Source of the DNA: Methylotenera_A sp031369365
GTDB lineage: Bacteria > Pseudomonadota > Gammaproteobacteria > Burkholderiales > Methylophilaceae
DNA length: 15,453 nucleotides
Direction: 5' to 3'
Assembly (NCBI GenBank): GCA_031369365.1
Contig: JANMOP010000092.1
Span: forward strand, 1-15,453
In this document: piece by piece, positions 1 to 7,700 of the stretch
How the letters are laid out: every line of letters begins with the position of its first letter
How positions within the stretch are numbered: position 1 is the first letter of the stretch
The notes under the pieces: generated by a model
Seen by the model: only the letters and a program-made list of their open reading frames with translations
Databases searched by the model: none
What the model was told of the DNA's origin: nothing
Program-made: the position numbers and the translations under genes

Positions 1-474
1 TTTTACTTCACTAGCCATTCGCACGAAACCTTGATTCATCGCCCAAAACAAGGCTATGACAACGCCACGCCCAATGGCAACGGCATTGCGGCGGTGGCTT
101 TGCAAAAATTGGGTCATATACTGGGCGAACCGCGTTATTTGCAAGCTGCCGAGCGCACCTTAAAAGCCTTTGATAGTAGCATTGCGAATAATCCTGCAGC
201 CTGCGCGACTTTATGCCATGCATTGGAAGAGTTTTTAACACCGCCAACTATGGTGATTGTACGTGGTGAAGCAAAGCAAATGGTGGTGTGGAAGGACGCC
301 ATTAATCAACATTATTATCCGCATCATCTTTTCTTTTATTTAGGTGAAACTGTAAAAGACTTGCCGCAAACCTTACAAAGAAATTTTACCAATGAAGTCA
401 ACGCTTGGGTGTGCAAAGGCGTTGTTTGCGAGCCAAGTTCGAATAAATTGCAATTGTTATTAAAAAATCTATAA
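1..474 (+). CDS. YyaL/DUF255 thioredoxin-domain protein, C-terminal part
   Basis: This is the 3' end of a gene that begins before the window. The frame is open from base 1, and the first codons read FYFTSHSHETLIHRPK, so the TTG at 31 is an internal Leu codon and not a start. The segment His-Arg-Pro-Lys, then Asp-Asn-Ala-Thr-Pro-Asn-Gly-Asn-Gly, matches the C-terminal alpha/alpha-barrel part of the YyaL / SPATA20-like family. In that family an N-terminal thioredoxin-like DUF255 domain precedes a six-hairpin glycosidase-like domain. The tail holds two cysteines (VCKGVVC), as is common near the end of these proteins. The biochemical role of the family is not established. About 157 codons are visible against a usual total near 650-700. 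It ends in TAA 96 bases before the cytochrome gene on the same strand. Confidence 0.85.
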   Translation, partial: FYFTSHSHETLIHRPKQGYDNATPNGNGIAAVALQKLGHILGEPRYLQAAERTLKAFDSSIANNPAACATLCHALEEFLTPPTMVIVRGEAKQMVVWKDAINQHYYPHHLFFYLGETVKDLPQTLQRNFTNEVNAWVCKGVVCEPSSNKLQLLLKNL

Positions 475-570
475 CCAATGCCTGAAGGGGCTATTGTGAT
501 TTGTTAATTGTCAGGTAAGATGCTGATTGCAAAATACTGCAAGTTTTTTATATAAATTCAAGGAGATAAC

Positions 571-879
571 ATGAAAGTTTTATTAACGATGATCGCCACC
601 GCAGCCATGTTATTGGCGGGTCAAGCGAGTGCTTCAGAGGCGCTCGCACAAAAAAGTGGTTGCACGGCTTGCCACAACATTGATAAAAAAGTATTAGGCC
701 CCTCTTTTAAAGATGTTGGTGCAAAATATAAAGGTGACAAAAGCGCTGAAGCCAAATTAGTGGCTAAAGTTAAAGCGGGTGGTAGTGGTGTTTGGGGTCC
801 TATGCCGATGCCTCCAATGAGTCCACAAGTGAAAGACGAAGATATTAAATCAATTGTAAAGTGGATATTAACCTTGTAA
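571..879 (+). CDS. Periplasmic class I cytochrome c (c551/c552 type)
   Basis: A 102-residue secreted monohaem cytochrome. Residues 1-21 form a Sec signal peptide (short positive N-terminus, hydrophobic core, AxA site ASA before Ser22), leaving a mature protein of about 81 residues. Haem attaches through Cys31-x-x-Cys34-His35. The sixth iron ligand is most likely Met80 in the GVWGPMPMPPM segment, which closely matches the Met-ligand loop of Pseudomonas cytochrome c551. The order CTACH, then GPSFKDVGAKYKG, then the Trp-Gly-Pro loop, then a C-terminal helix is diagnostic of the c551/c552 group. These proteins shuttle electrons to terminal oxidases, nitrite reductase or peroxidase; which partner applies here cannot be told. 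An excellent ribosome site, AGGAGA at 561-566, fixes the start. The gene stands alone and ends at a strong hairpin terminator. Confidence 0.95.
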   Translation: MKVLLTMIATAAMLLAGQASASEALAQKSGCTACHNIDKKVLGPSFKDVGAKYKGDKSAEAKLVAKVKAGGSGVWGPMPMPPMSPQVKDEDIKSIVKWILTL

Positions 880-898
880 TTTGAGTTTTAGTATTGAT

Positions 899-928
899 AA
901 AAAAAGCCAGCATTTAGCTGGCTTTTTT
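899..928. terminator. Bidirectional intrinsic terminator
   Basis: A perfect 6-bp G+C-rich stem (GCCAGC 906-911 / GCTGGC 917-922) with a 5-base loop is flanked by an A run on the left and six T residues on the right. Each strand therefore reads hairpin followed by U tract. It lies 20 bases after the cytochrome stop codon and 24 bases beyond the stop of the convergent transporter gene, so it can end both transcripts. Confidence 0.93.
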
Positions 929-951
929 ATTACCAAAATTAATAGGCAACC

Positions 952-2349
952 TTATTGATTGAGCTTGCTGTGGCGAATTGAATAAGCAAAGTAAAATACT
1001 AAGCCAATTACAATCCAAATAGCAAAGCGCAGCCAAGTAGAGGCAGGTAAGAACGCCATCAACGCACCGCAAGATAAAATACCAAGCACTGGAATCACAG
1101 GATTCCACGGATTTTTAAAGGGACGATGCAAATTAGGCTGACGAATACGCAACACAATGACGCCCACACACACCATCACAAATGCAGCTAACGTACCAAT
1201 ATTCACCGTTTCTGCCAGCTCACCTAGTGGGAAAAATCCAGCCACTAAAGACACTACAAAGCCACACATCAAAATGATGCGCGTTGGTGATTGGCGGTCT
1301 GGATTTATTTTAGAAAATACAGGAGAGATTAAACCATCGCAACTCATGGCAAATAAAATACGCGTTAGGCCATAAAGCAATACCAGTAACACCGTGATTA
1401 AGCCAGCCAGCACGCCTGTGGCTACCAGTGTTGAAGCCCATGTGTAGCCCAACTTGGTAAGTGCATAGGCCACTGGAGATGCGGTATTTAGCTCGGTATA
1501 TGGCACCACGCCTGTGAGTAAGGCCGACACGATAATGTAAATAATGGTACAAAATGCCAATGAGGCCAATAAGCCAATCGGTAAATCACGTTGCGGATTT
1601 TTAGCTTCCTCAGACGCAGTAGAAACTGCATCAAAGCCAAAATAGGCAAAAAACACCAGCGAGGCACCCGCCAGTACGCCAATATTTTTGCCATTATCCA
1701 ATGTTTCAAACCAGCCAAAAGGCATAAAAGGCTGCCAATTATCAGTGTTTAAATGGCCTACGGCTAAGGCAATAAAAATGGCAATAGTAGCCAGTTTAAT
1801 TACCACAATAATATTATTGACGCGCGCACTCTCTTTAACGCCAATAATCAACAGGATAGTTAATAGCCAAATAATAGAAAAAGCAGGCAAGTTAATAAGC
1901 CCTCCAAGCATGGGCGCTTTGGTGAGCGTTTCAGGAAGATACACATTAAAATTAGCCAAAGTATTTACAAAGTAACCCGACCAGCCATTGGCTACTGCGG
2001 CAGCACCCACGCCATACTCCAGCAACAATATCCAACCCATTACCCACGCCATTAACTCGCCAAATGCTGCATAGCTATAGCCATAAGCACTGCCAGAGCC
2101 GCCTATAGACGAGGCAAGCTCTGCATAAGCCAATGCGGCAAATGCGCTAGCAATACCTGCAAACACAAACGATAACACTACTGCCGGGCCAGATTGCGTG
2201 GCCGCGGCGATGCCGGTGAGCACAAAAATGCCCGTGCCAATGGCGCAACCGATACCAAGTAACGCTAAATCAAACGCACTTAAGCATTTTTTAAGCCCAC
2301 TGCTGCCATGCGCAATAATGGGTTTAGTGCGTAAAAGTTGTTTTAACAT
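952..2349 (-). CDS. APC-superfamily amino acid permease (YhdG/YfnA-like)
   Basis: A 465-residue inner-membrane transporter. About twelve hydrophobic spans can be read. The first carries the APC signature GIGCAIGTGIF, whose unwound glycine segment binds the substrate amino group in this superfamily. The second carries the AYAELASSIGGSGSAYGYSYAAFGE region typical of the cationic amino acid transporter (CAT, TC 2.A.3.3) branch, which includes Bacillus YfnA and YhdG. The N-terminal RTKPI segment before the first span also fits that branch. Substrate specificity cannot be read from the sequence; neutral or cationic amino acids by proton symport are the family expectation. The ATG start lies just before a short A+T-rich gap shared with the divergent glycosyltransferase gene. 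Length and motifs suggest it is intact. It shares the bidirectional terminator with the cytochrome gene. Confidence 0.93.
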   Translation of the reverse strand: MLKQLLRTKPIIAHGSSGLKKCLSAFDLALLGIGCAIGTGIFVLTGIAAATQSGPAVVLSFVFAGIASAFAALAYAELASSIGGSGSAYGYSYAAFGELMAWVMGWILLLEYGVGAAAVANGWSGYFVNTLANFNVYLPETLTKAPMLGGLINLPAFSIIWLLTILLIIGVKESARVNNIIVVIKLATIAIFIALAVGHLNTDNWQPFMPFGWFETLDNGKNIGVLAGASLVFFAYFGFDAVSTASEEAKNPQRDLPIGLLASLAFCTIIYIIVSALLTGVVPYTELNTASPVAYALTKLGYTWASTLVATGVLAGLITVLLVLLYGLTRILFAMSCDGLISPVFSKINPDRQSPTRIILMCGFVVSLVAGFFPLGELAETVNIGTLAAFVMVCVGVIVLRIRQPNLHRPFKNPWNPVIPVLGILSCGALMAFLPASTWLRFAIWIVIGLVFYFAYSIRHSKLNQ

Positions 2350-2513
2350 GTTATATATTTTCCCTAATGATTAAGCATTTTCATTTTTATATTTAATTTT
2401 AATATCTAGTGAGTAATATCAAAACTAAATCCTATACATTTAGCCAAGTGGGCTATTTAATATTTTCTTGCCAATGTTACTATATCTTTAAATTTTTTAA
2501 ATTGTTAAATATA

Positions 2514-3557
2514 ATGAAAAATAAATTGTACCGCCTGGCAGGCAGGCTATTTGCTAAGCCACTTAATCTTGAAAGCATTGCAAAAGAGGCCACCGTATTA
2601 TGCCCACAAGAAGAGCAAGATGTGCCGCCTGCTGTTTATCTTCCAGCACATTTGCAAAGAATTACTGGCTCAACCATTTATTCCATATTAAGTGAAACGA
2701 TAGAGCGTATGCATGAGACACATTCAATCCATGCGCCTACTTTGATGTACCCACTAGGTAAAACTATGCTATTTGGCGGTGGTTTATGGACACATAATAA
2801 TCAATTTATGACCAGAAGCATCAATGCAAAAGAGAATTTTGAGCGCATAAATTTGCAGCAAGCGGTGGTAACAGATGCAGATATAGGTTTAAGTTATTTT
2901 GGCCATTGGATGCGCGAAGTAGTGCCTGCAAGCTTAGTGGGTACAACTGAAATACCTTCATTATCGCTACGTCGCCCGCATTATTCGCACGCAGCCCAAT
3001 ACGCCCAATTTTTTAAGTTACAAACTATTTATGCCAACAAAGGGTCGGTAGATAACTTGTATTTGTTAAGTGATTTTTCGCAAAATTCTTATAAGTTAAA
3101 GCGCTACTTAACGCTTAGAGACAACCTTAAAGACAGCCTAAAGCCACAAGATATAGTGCACAAAGGCGTTTTTATTGCGCGCGGACAATCAGGTTCTAAT
3201 CGCGCGCTAATTAATGAGGATGAAGTCATTGCACATCTAGAAAAAAATGGTTTTGACGTGATTTATCCAGAAAAAATGACATCAGAGGCAATTATACGAA
3301 AGCTTTGGAATGCTAAAGTTGTGATTACGGTGGAAGGTAGCGCGCATAATCACGCGATTTACAGCATGGCGCGAACAGGGTGTTTATTGACGCTTCAGCC
3401 ACCTAATCGGTTTGGCATTATTATTAAAAATGCCTGTGATTGTTTGGGTATTGGCTGGGGGTTTTATGTGTGCGCCGCAAGCCACGATGGTGAAGGCTTT
3501 TACGTGGATTCTTTTGCGGATTTAGACAAAGTGATTGATAAGCTACAAGCCCAATAA
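2514..3557 (+). CDS. Glycosyltransferase family 61 (DUF563)-like protein
   Basis: From ATG 2514 this is 347 residues. The C-terminal half has the layout of GT61/DUF563 enzymes: an ARGQSGSNRALINEDEV segment, a Rossmann-like stretch (HLEKNGFDVIYPEKMTSEA), then VVITVEGSAHNHAIYSM, which corresponds to the family's GxHGAxLxN nucleotide-sugar loop. An upstream YFGHWMREVVPA segment resembles the conserved Trp-containing region. Bacterial members transfer sugars to capsule, lipopolysaccharide or exopolysaccharide, but no glycan cluster surrounds this one, so acceptor and sugar are unknown. A GTG at 2409 would add 35 residues. That extension is very rich in Phe, Tyr and Ile, and neither start has a clear ribosome site. 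I prefer the ATG because the extension has the A+T-rich look of non-coding DNA. It ends 3 bases from the convergent hemF stop, with no terminator visible between them. Confidence 0.75.
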   Translation: MKNKLYRLAGRLFAKPLNLESIAKEATVLCPQEEQDVPPAVYLPAHLQRITGSTIYSILSETIERMHETHSIHAPTLMYPLGKTMLFGGGLWTHNNQFMTRSINAKENFERINLQQAVVTDADIGLSYFGHWMREVVPASLVGTTEIPSLSLRRPHYSHAAQYAQFFKLQTIYANKGSVDNLYLLSDFSQNSYKLKRYLTLRDNLKDSLKPQDIVHKGVFIARGQSGSNRALINEDEVIAHLEKNGFDVIYPEKMTSEAIIRKLWNAKVVITVEGSAHNHAIYSMARTGCLLTLQPPNRFGIIIKNACDCLGIGWGFYVCAASHDGEGFYVDSFADLDKVIDKLQAQ

Positions 3558-3560
3558 TGG

Positions 3561-4472
3561 CTATTCGCCTGTCAGCCAATCTTTATCAATTAAAAAGTCA
3601 CTATAAAGCTTGGCTTCAGCGCTACCATTTTCGGGTTTCCAATCGTAACGCCATTTCACAATAGGCGGCATCGACATAAGGATTGATTCGGTGCGACCGT
3701 TTGATTGCAAGCCAAATAACGTGCCACGATCATGCACTAAATTAAATTCTACATAACGACCACGCCTATAAGCTTGAAAGTCACGTTCTTGCTCGGTGTA
3801 GGGCGTATCCTTACGGCGCTGTAAAATCGGCAAATAGGCTTGTAAAAAACTATCGCCCACGGCACGTTGTAAAGCAAAACTTTGTTCAAAGCCCAGTTCG
3901 TTAAAATCATCAAAGAAAACACCACCAATACCACGCGGCTCTTTGCGATGTTTCAGGTAAAAATACTCATCGCAATGTTTTTTAAATTTTGGGTAATAAG
4001 TTGGATTAAAGGCATCTAACGCGGTTTTATTGGTGCGGTGAAAGTGCTCGCAATCTTCTTCAAAACCGTAATAGGGTGTGAGATCCATGCCGCCGCCAAA
4101 CCACCAAATATCAACTTCAGTTTCCGTAGTTGCTTTCGCCACAAAAAACCGAATATTCATGTGTACAGTCGGCACATACGGGTTGCGTGGGTGCAGTACC
4201 AGCGACACGCCCATCGCCTCCCACGCGCGACCTGCGGCCTCGGGGTGAGCAATGGTGGCGGCTGGCGGTAGTTTGTTGCCAAGCACATGCGAAAAACCCA
4301 CGCCAGCACGCTCAAACACATTGCCGCCTTCTAACATACAGCTATTGCCACCGCCACCTTCAGGACGTTGCCAGCTATCATGCAAAAAAGTTTTGCCATC
4401 AACCACTTCAAGCGCTTCAATAATGCGGTTTTGCAGACCTTGCAGATAATTTAAAACGATTTTAGTGTTCAA
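3561..4472 (-). CDS. hemF: Oxygen-dependent coproporphyrinogen III oxidase
   Basis: A 303-residue cytosolic enzyme that uses O2 to decarboxylate two propionates of coproporphyrinogen III, giving protoporphyrinogen IX in haem synthesis. Family landmarks appear in order: DSWQRPEGGGG near residue 33, MGVSLVLHPRNPYVPTVH, the WWFGGGMDLTPYYGFEEDCEHFH signature, KKHCDEYFYLKHRKEPRGIGG, and RGRYVEFNLVHDRGTLFGLQ followed by GRTESILMSMPP. Length matches the E. coli protein (299). The start must be the TTG at 4472: an in-frame TGA lies five codons upstream, and the next Met is well inside the conserved domain. The upstream GAGA is only a weak ribosome site. It is the last gene of the minus-strand block, 65 bases after purD. 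The oxygen-dependent enzyme, rather than HemN, points to aerobic growth. Confidence 0.97.
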   Translation of the reverse strand: MNTKIVLNYLQGLQNRIIEALEVVDGKTFLHDSWQRPEGGGGNSCMLEGGNVFERAGVGFSHVLGNKLPPAATIAHPEAAGRAWEAMGVSLVLHPRNPYVPTVHMNIRFFVAKATTETEVDIWWFGGGMDLTPYYGFEEDCEHFHRTNKTALDAFNPTYYPKFKKHCDEYFYLKHRKEPRGIGGVFFDDFNELGFEQSFALQRAVGDSFLQAYLPILQRRKDTPYTEQERDFQAYRRGRYVEFNLVHDRGTLFGLQSNGRTESILMSMPPIVKWRYDWKPENGSAEAKLYSDFLIDKDWLTGE

Positions 4473-4505
4473 TGGTATGCGTTCTCAAGAATGGTTTAAT
4501 GGGTT

Positions 4506-4536
4506 TTGTAGCACAGGCTGCTCGCCTGCGCTACAA
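4506..4536. repeat. REP-like palindrome after purD
   Basis: Two 13-base arms (4506-4518 and 4524-4536) pair with a single mismatch around the 5-base loop TGCTC. Flanking GGGTT and AACCC could extend the stem across a bulge. Neither strand has a T run after the stem, so it is a poor intrinsic terminator and looks more like a dispersed palindromic repeat. It lies one base beyond the purD stop codon (4538-4540), in the short gap before hemF. Confidence 0.7.
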
Positions 4537-4537
4537 T

Positions 4538-5821
4538 TTAACCCTTAATGGCTCGAAAGCCAATATCGGTGCGGTACTGCGCGCCATCAAATTTAATTTC
4601 ATCGGCAATTTGGTAAGCTTTTTGTTGTGCAAATTTTACCGTTTCTCCCAGCGCCGTTACGCACAACACACGACCACCGCTGGTGACAACTTTGCCATCT
4701 TTTAAACCATTGTCTTTAAGTACGGTACCCGCGTGAAACACTTGCGCGTCAATTAAATCTATTGGCAAGCCAGTAATTTCATCATTCAAGCGTGGCGTAT
4801 CGGGATAATTATACGAGGCTAACACCACGCCTAGCGCGGTGCGTTTATCCCATTCGACTTCGGCCAAATTTAATGTACCGTTCACCGCATGTTCGGCTAA
4901 AGCTACAAAGTCAGATTTTAAGCGCAGCATAATCGGCTGCGTTTCAGGGTCGCCCATGCGACAGTTAAATTCTAGTGTTTTCACAGCACCATCTGGCGAA
5001 ATCATCAAGCCCGCATACAGAAAACCTGTGTAGGGAATGCCGTCTTTGGCCATGCCTTCTACGGTGGGTAGAATCACTTCGCGCATCACTTTGGCGTGAA
5101 TTTCTGGCGTGACCACAGGTGCTGGCGAATATGCACCCATGCCGCCCGTATTCGGGCCTTGGTCGCCATCGAGTAGTCTTTTGTGATCTTGACTGGTGGC
5201 TAACGGCAAGATATTTTTACCATCTACCATCACAATAAAACTGGCTTCTTCACCCGTTAAAAACTCCTCAATCACCACGCGTGCGCCTGCGTCGTCCAGC
5301 TTATTATCGCTTAACATCGCGTCTATCGCGGCGTGCGCTTCAGCTTCATCCATCGCCACTACGACGCCTTTGCCTGCCGCTAATCCATCAGCTTTAATCA
5401 CAATCGGCGCGCCTTGCTCAATCACATAATCGTGCGCTTTTTGTGCATCAGTAAAAGTTTGATATTTAGCGGTGGGAATATTATGGCGTAGCATAAACGC
5501 CTTGGCGAAATCTTTGCTGGATTCTAATTGCGCGGCAGCTTTGGTTGGGCCGAAAATCTTTAAACCATGGGCACGAAACACATCCACCACACCCTGTGAA
5601 AGTGGCGCTTCTGGACCAACAACGGTCAAATAAATTTGCTCTTTTTGGGCAAATTCAAGCAGGTCTTGTACGTTTGTAATCGGCACATTTACCATATCAG
5701 GATTAGTTGCCGTACCCGCATTACCAGGCGCTACAAACACGCGGCTGACTTCTTTATTTTGTGCGATTTTCCATGCTAGTGCATGCTCGCGACCGCCACT
5801 ACCGATGACTAAAATTTTCAT
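4538..5821 (-). CDS. purD: Phosphoribosylamine-glycine ligase (GAR synthetase)
   Basis: A 427-residue ATP-grasp enzyme. It joins glycine to 5-phosphoribosylamine with ATP to make glycinamide ribonucleotide, the second step of de novo purine synthesis. The N-terminal domain opens with MKILVIGSGGREHALAW and contains VVGPEAPLSQG. The ATP-grasp part has IVIKADGLAAGKGVVVA (near 146-160), TSQDHKRLLDGDQGPNTGGMGAYSP, and the metal-binding EFNCRMGDPETQ. A C-terminal domain with TSGGRVLCVTALG completes the usual length. The ATG at 5821 is preferred over an in-frame TTG at 5842, since homologues begin MKxLVIGxGGREHA and an AAAGG lies about 11 bases upstream. It follows purH on the same strand after a 204-base gap that contains an inverted-repeat element. 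A REP-like palindrome immediately follows the stop. Confidence 0.97.
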   Translation of the reverse strand: MKILVIGSGGREHALAWKIAQNKEVSRVFVAPGNAGTATNPDMVNVPITNVQDLLEFAQKEQIYLTVVGPEAPLSQGVVDVFRAHGLKIFGPTKAAAQLESSKDFAKAFMLRHNIPTAKYQTFTDAQKAHDYVIEQGAPIVIKADGLAAGKGVVVAMDEAEAHAAIDAMLSDNKLDDAGARVVIEEFLTGEEASFIVMVDGKNILPLATSQDHKRLLDGDQGPNTGGMGAYSPAPVVTPEIHAKVMREVILPTVEGMAKDGIPYTGFLYAGLMISPDGAVKTLEFNCRMGDPETQPIMLRLKSDFVALAEHAVNGTLNLAEVEWDKRTALGVVLASYNYPDTPRLNDEITGLPIDLIDAQVFHAGTVLKDNGLKDGKVVTSGGRVLCVTALGETVKFAQQKAYQIADEIKFDGAQYRTDIGFRAIKG

Positions 5822-5847
5822 TTTTTTACTAACCTTTAACAACTTTT

Positions 5848-5977
5848 ACCACAGAGACACAGAGGACAGAGAAAAACATAAAACCAAACCAAATAGATTG
5901 AAAACACACACAAATAACGCTCAAGCTATCGCTTAAAATGCAACTAGATTTTCTCTGCGCCTCTGTGTCTCTGTGGT
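5848..5977. repeat. Inverted-repeat (MITE-like) element between purH and purD
   Basis: The outer arms 5848-5875 and 5949-5977 are inverted copies. The outer 18 bases (ACCACAGAGACACAGAGG) match perfectly, and the inner ten or so differ by one mismatch and one indel. They enclose about 73 A-rich bases with no reading frame. The arms nearly extend further outward (TTTACC / GGTGAA). ACCACAGAGACACAGAG arms recur as dispersed repeats in many bacterial genomes, to my recollection. In a purH-purD transcript the arms would form a long hairpin. No target-site duplication is obvious. The rest of this 204-base gap (5822-5847 and 5978-6025) shows no gene. Confidence 0.8.
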
Positions 5978-6025
5978 GAATGATTTTAGCAAACTTGCTG
6001 TCACAAATCGTGATTCAAGCTAAAA

Positions 6026-7660
6026 TTAATGCCTAAAGTGCCGAACACCAGTAGTTACCATCACCAAGCCGTGTTCGTTTGCAGCATTCACAACTTCTTC
6101 ATCACGCATACTGCCGCCTGGGTGAATCACGCAAGCAGCACCTGCGGCGGCGAGCGCGTCTATGCCATCGCGAAACGGGAAAAACGCATCTGATGCAACG
6201 ACTGAATTTTGCAGATTTAAGCTGGCATTTTGCGCTTTAATAATGGCGATTTTGGTGCTGTCGATGCGGCTCATTTGGCCAGCACCCACGCCCAGCGTCA
6301 TGCCATTGCCACAAAACACGATCGCGTTAGATTTCACGTATTTCGCCACCTTCCACGCAAATAGCATATCGGCCATTTGCGCGGGTGTAGGTTGTTTGGT
6401 GCTGATAATTTTTAGGTCTGATTGTGCAATTTCGTGGTTATCGGCAGTTTGAATCAAAATGCCTGAGCCGATACGTTTGATGTCTTGTGAATTGCGGCCT
6501 TGTTCGTAAGCAGATGCGCGCAGCGCGGCTTTGTCCGTCTCGCCCGCTTGCGGGAGAGAGTTAGGAGAGAGGGGCGGCAATGCAATTTTCAACACCCGCA
6601 TATTGGCTTTTGCGGCAAAAATCGCCAGCGCATCGGCCGTAAAATCTGGCGCGATTAATACTTCTACAAATTGCTTGCTAACGGCTTCGGCCGCGGCTTT
6701 ATCGACAGTGACATTAAAGGCGATAATGCCACCAAACGCGCTGGATGGGTCAGTTTGAAAGGCTTTTGTATAAGATTCTAGCGCGTCTTTACCAAGCGCA
6801 ACGCCGCACGGGTTGGCGTGTTTAACGATAACGCAGGCGGCAGAATCGAAGCTTTTTACAGCTTCCCAAGCCGCGTCAGCGTCGGCGATATTGTTATAGC
6901 TTAACTCTTTACCTTGCAGTTGTTGCGCGGTGACTAGCGAGCCAGGCGCAGGTTGCAAATCGCGATAAAACGCGGCTTCTTGATGTGGATTTTCGCCGTA
7001 ACGTAAATCTTGCAATTTTAAAAAGCGGCTATTCACTTGTGCGGGAAAGGCGTTGCGCGTGCCATCGGCATTAAAGCTAGATAAATAATCGCTAATTGCC
7101 GCATCATAATTGCTGATGCGGTTAAACGCAGCAACTGAAAGTTTAAATTTAGTATCGCCAGAGACCGCACTGCTATTGGCTTGCAGCTCGGTTAAAAAGC
7201 CCTCGTATTGGCTAGCATCAGTTAATACTGCAACATGTTGCCAGTTTTTAGCGGCGCTACGCACCATGGCTGGGCCGCCAATGTCGATATTCTCAATCGC
7301 GTCTTCCAATGTGCAATTGGGCTTGGCCACGGTGGCCTCAAACGGGTATAAATTCACCACTAATAAATCAATGTTAGGAATGTCATGCGCTTGCATGGTG
7401 GCAACGTGTTCGGGCAAATCGCGGCGGCCTAATAAACCGCCGTGCACTTTTGGGTGCAGCGTTTTTACGCGGCCATCCAACATCTCAGGAAAGCCCGTGT
7501 AATCGCCAACTTCAGTCACTGCGATGTGGTTATCGCGCAGTAATTGGGCGGTGCCGCCAGTGGACAGGATTTCGATGTTTAATTTAATCAGTGCTGAGGC
7601 AAGTTCGAGAACGCCTGTTTTGTCTGAAACACTGATGAGTGCGCGTTTGATGTTGGTCAT
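6026..7660 (-). CDS. purH: Bifunctional AICAR formyltransferase / IMP cyclohydrolase
   Basis: A 544-residue enzyme for the last two steps to IMP: formylation of AICAR with 10-formyl-tetrahydrofolate, then ring closure of FAICAR. Residues 1-145 form the MGS-like cyclohydrolase domain (LISVSDKTG, LSTGGTAQ, LDGRVKTLHP, HGGLLGRR, NIDIGGPAMVRSAAKN). The transformylase domain follows with LRYGENPHQ (219-227), the catalytic pair Lys280-His281 in IVKHANPCG, DPSSAFGGIIAFN, and a normal end (FFPFRDGID, HPGGSMRDEEV, GVRHFRH). It is about 20-25 residues longer than usual. The excess is at residues 361-387 between NMRVL and QGRNSQDIKRIGSG, where a palindromic repeat is translated in frame. The insertion is downstream of the catalytic Lys-His pair and away from the other signatures. 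It follows fis on the same strand after an 83-base gap. Confidence 0.97.
   Translation of the reverse strand: MTNIKRALISVSDKTGVLELASALIKLNIEILSTGGTAQLLRDNHIAVTEVGDYTGFPEMLDGRVKTLHPKVHGGLLGRRDLPEHVATMQAHDIPNIDLLVVNLYPFEATVAKPNCTLEDAIENIDIGGPAMVRSAAKNWQHVAVLTDASQYEGFLTELQANSSAVSGDTKFKLSVAAFNRISNYDAAISDYLSSFNADGTRNAFPAQVNSRFLKLQDLRYGENPHQEAAFYRDLQPAPGSLVTAQQLQGKELSYNNIADADAAWEAVKSFDSAACVIVKHANPCGVALGKDALESYTKAFQTDPSSAFGGIIAFNVTVDKAAAEAVSKQFVEVLIAPDFTADALAIFAAKANMRVLKIALPPLSPNSLPQAGETDKAALRASAYEQGRNSQDIKRIGSGILIQTADNHEIAQSDLKIISTKQPTPAQMADMLFAWKVAKYVKSNAIVFCGNGMTLGVGAGQMSRIDSTKIAIIKAQNASLNLQNSVVASDAFFPFRDGIDALAAAGAACVIHPGGSMRDEEVVNAANEHGLVMVTTGVRHFRH
6539..6574. repeat. Palindromic repeat inserted in frame in purH
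   Basis: Arms 6539-6547 and 6550-6558 (CTCGCCCGC / GCGGGAGAG) pair with one mismatch around a 2-base loop. A purine-rich tail follows to 6574. The CTCTCCCGCAAGCGGG pattern is a familiar dispersed repeat of proteobacterial genomes. On the coding strand it is read as PPLSPNSLPQAGETD (purH residues 362-376), with no stop and no frame change. Confidence 0.75.
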
Positions 7661-7700
7661 AAATTAACAGTTATGTGATTTTGAAAAATTATTCTTATTT

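Noticed and set aside
500..560. Cytochrome promoter candidates (TTGTCA 508-513 with AATACT, or TTGCAA 527-532 with TATAAA 551-556)
   Set aside because: The first has a 19-base spacer and a weak -10. The second would start transcription inside the ribosome site. Neither is good enough to annotate.
4506..4536. Intrinsic terminator after purD
   Set aside because: The stem is strong, but neither strand carries a T run after it.
5822..5842. TTG start at 5842 for purD
   Set aside because: It adds seven Lys-rich residues absent from the family, and ATG 5821 gives the canonical MKILVIGSGGREHA start.
5848..5977. CRISPR repeats or phage attachment site in the repetitive gap
   Set aside because: The two arms are inverted, not direct, there is only one pair, and no cas gene or integrase is nearby.
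5983..6026. ATTTTAGC ... GCTAAAAT inverted repeat after purH as a terminator
   Set aside because: It is an 8-bp A+T-rich stem with a loop of nearly 30 bases and no clear U tract, which is too weak to call.
7110..7502. Plus-strand 130-codon open frame opposite purH
   Set aside because: It lies wholly antisense to a conserved essential gene, has no recognisable domain and no ribosome site. Other long antisense frames over hemF, dusB, the CinA-like gene and polA were dropped for the same reason.
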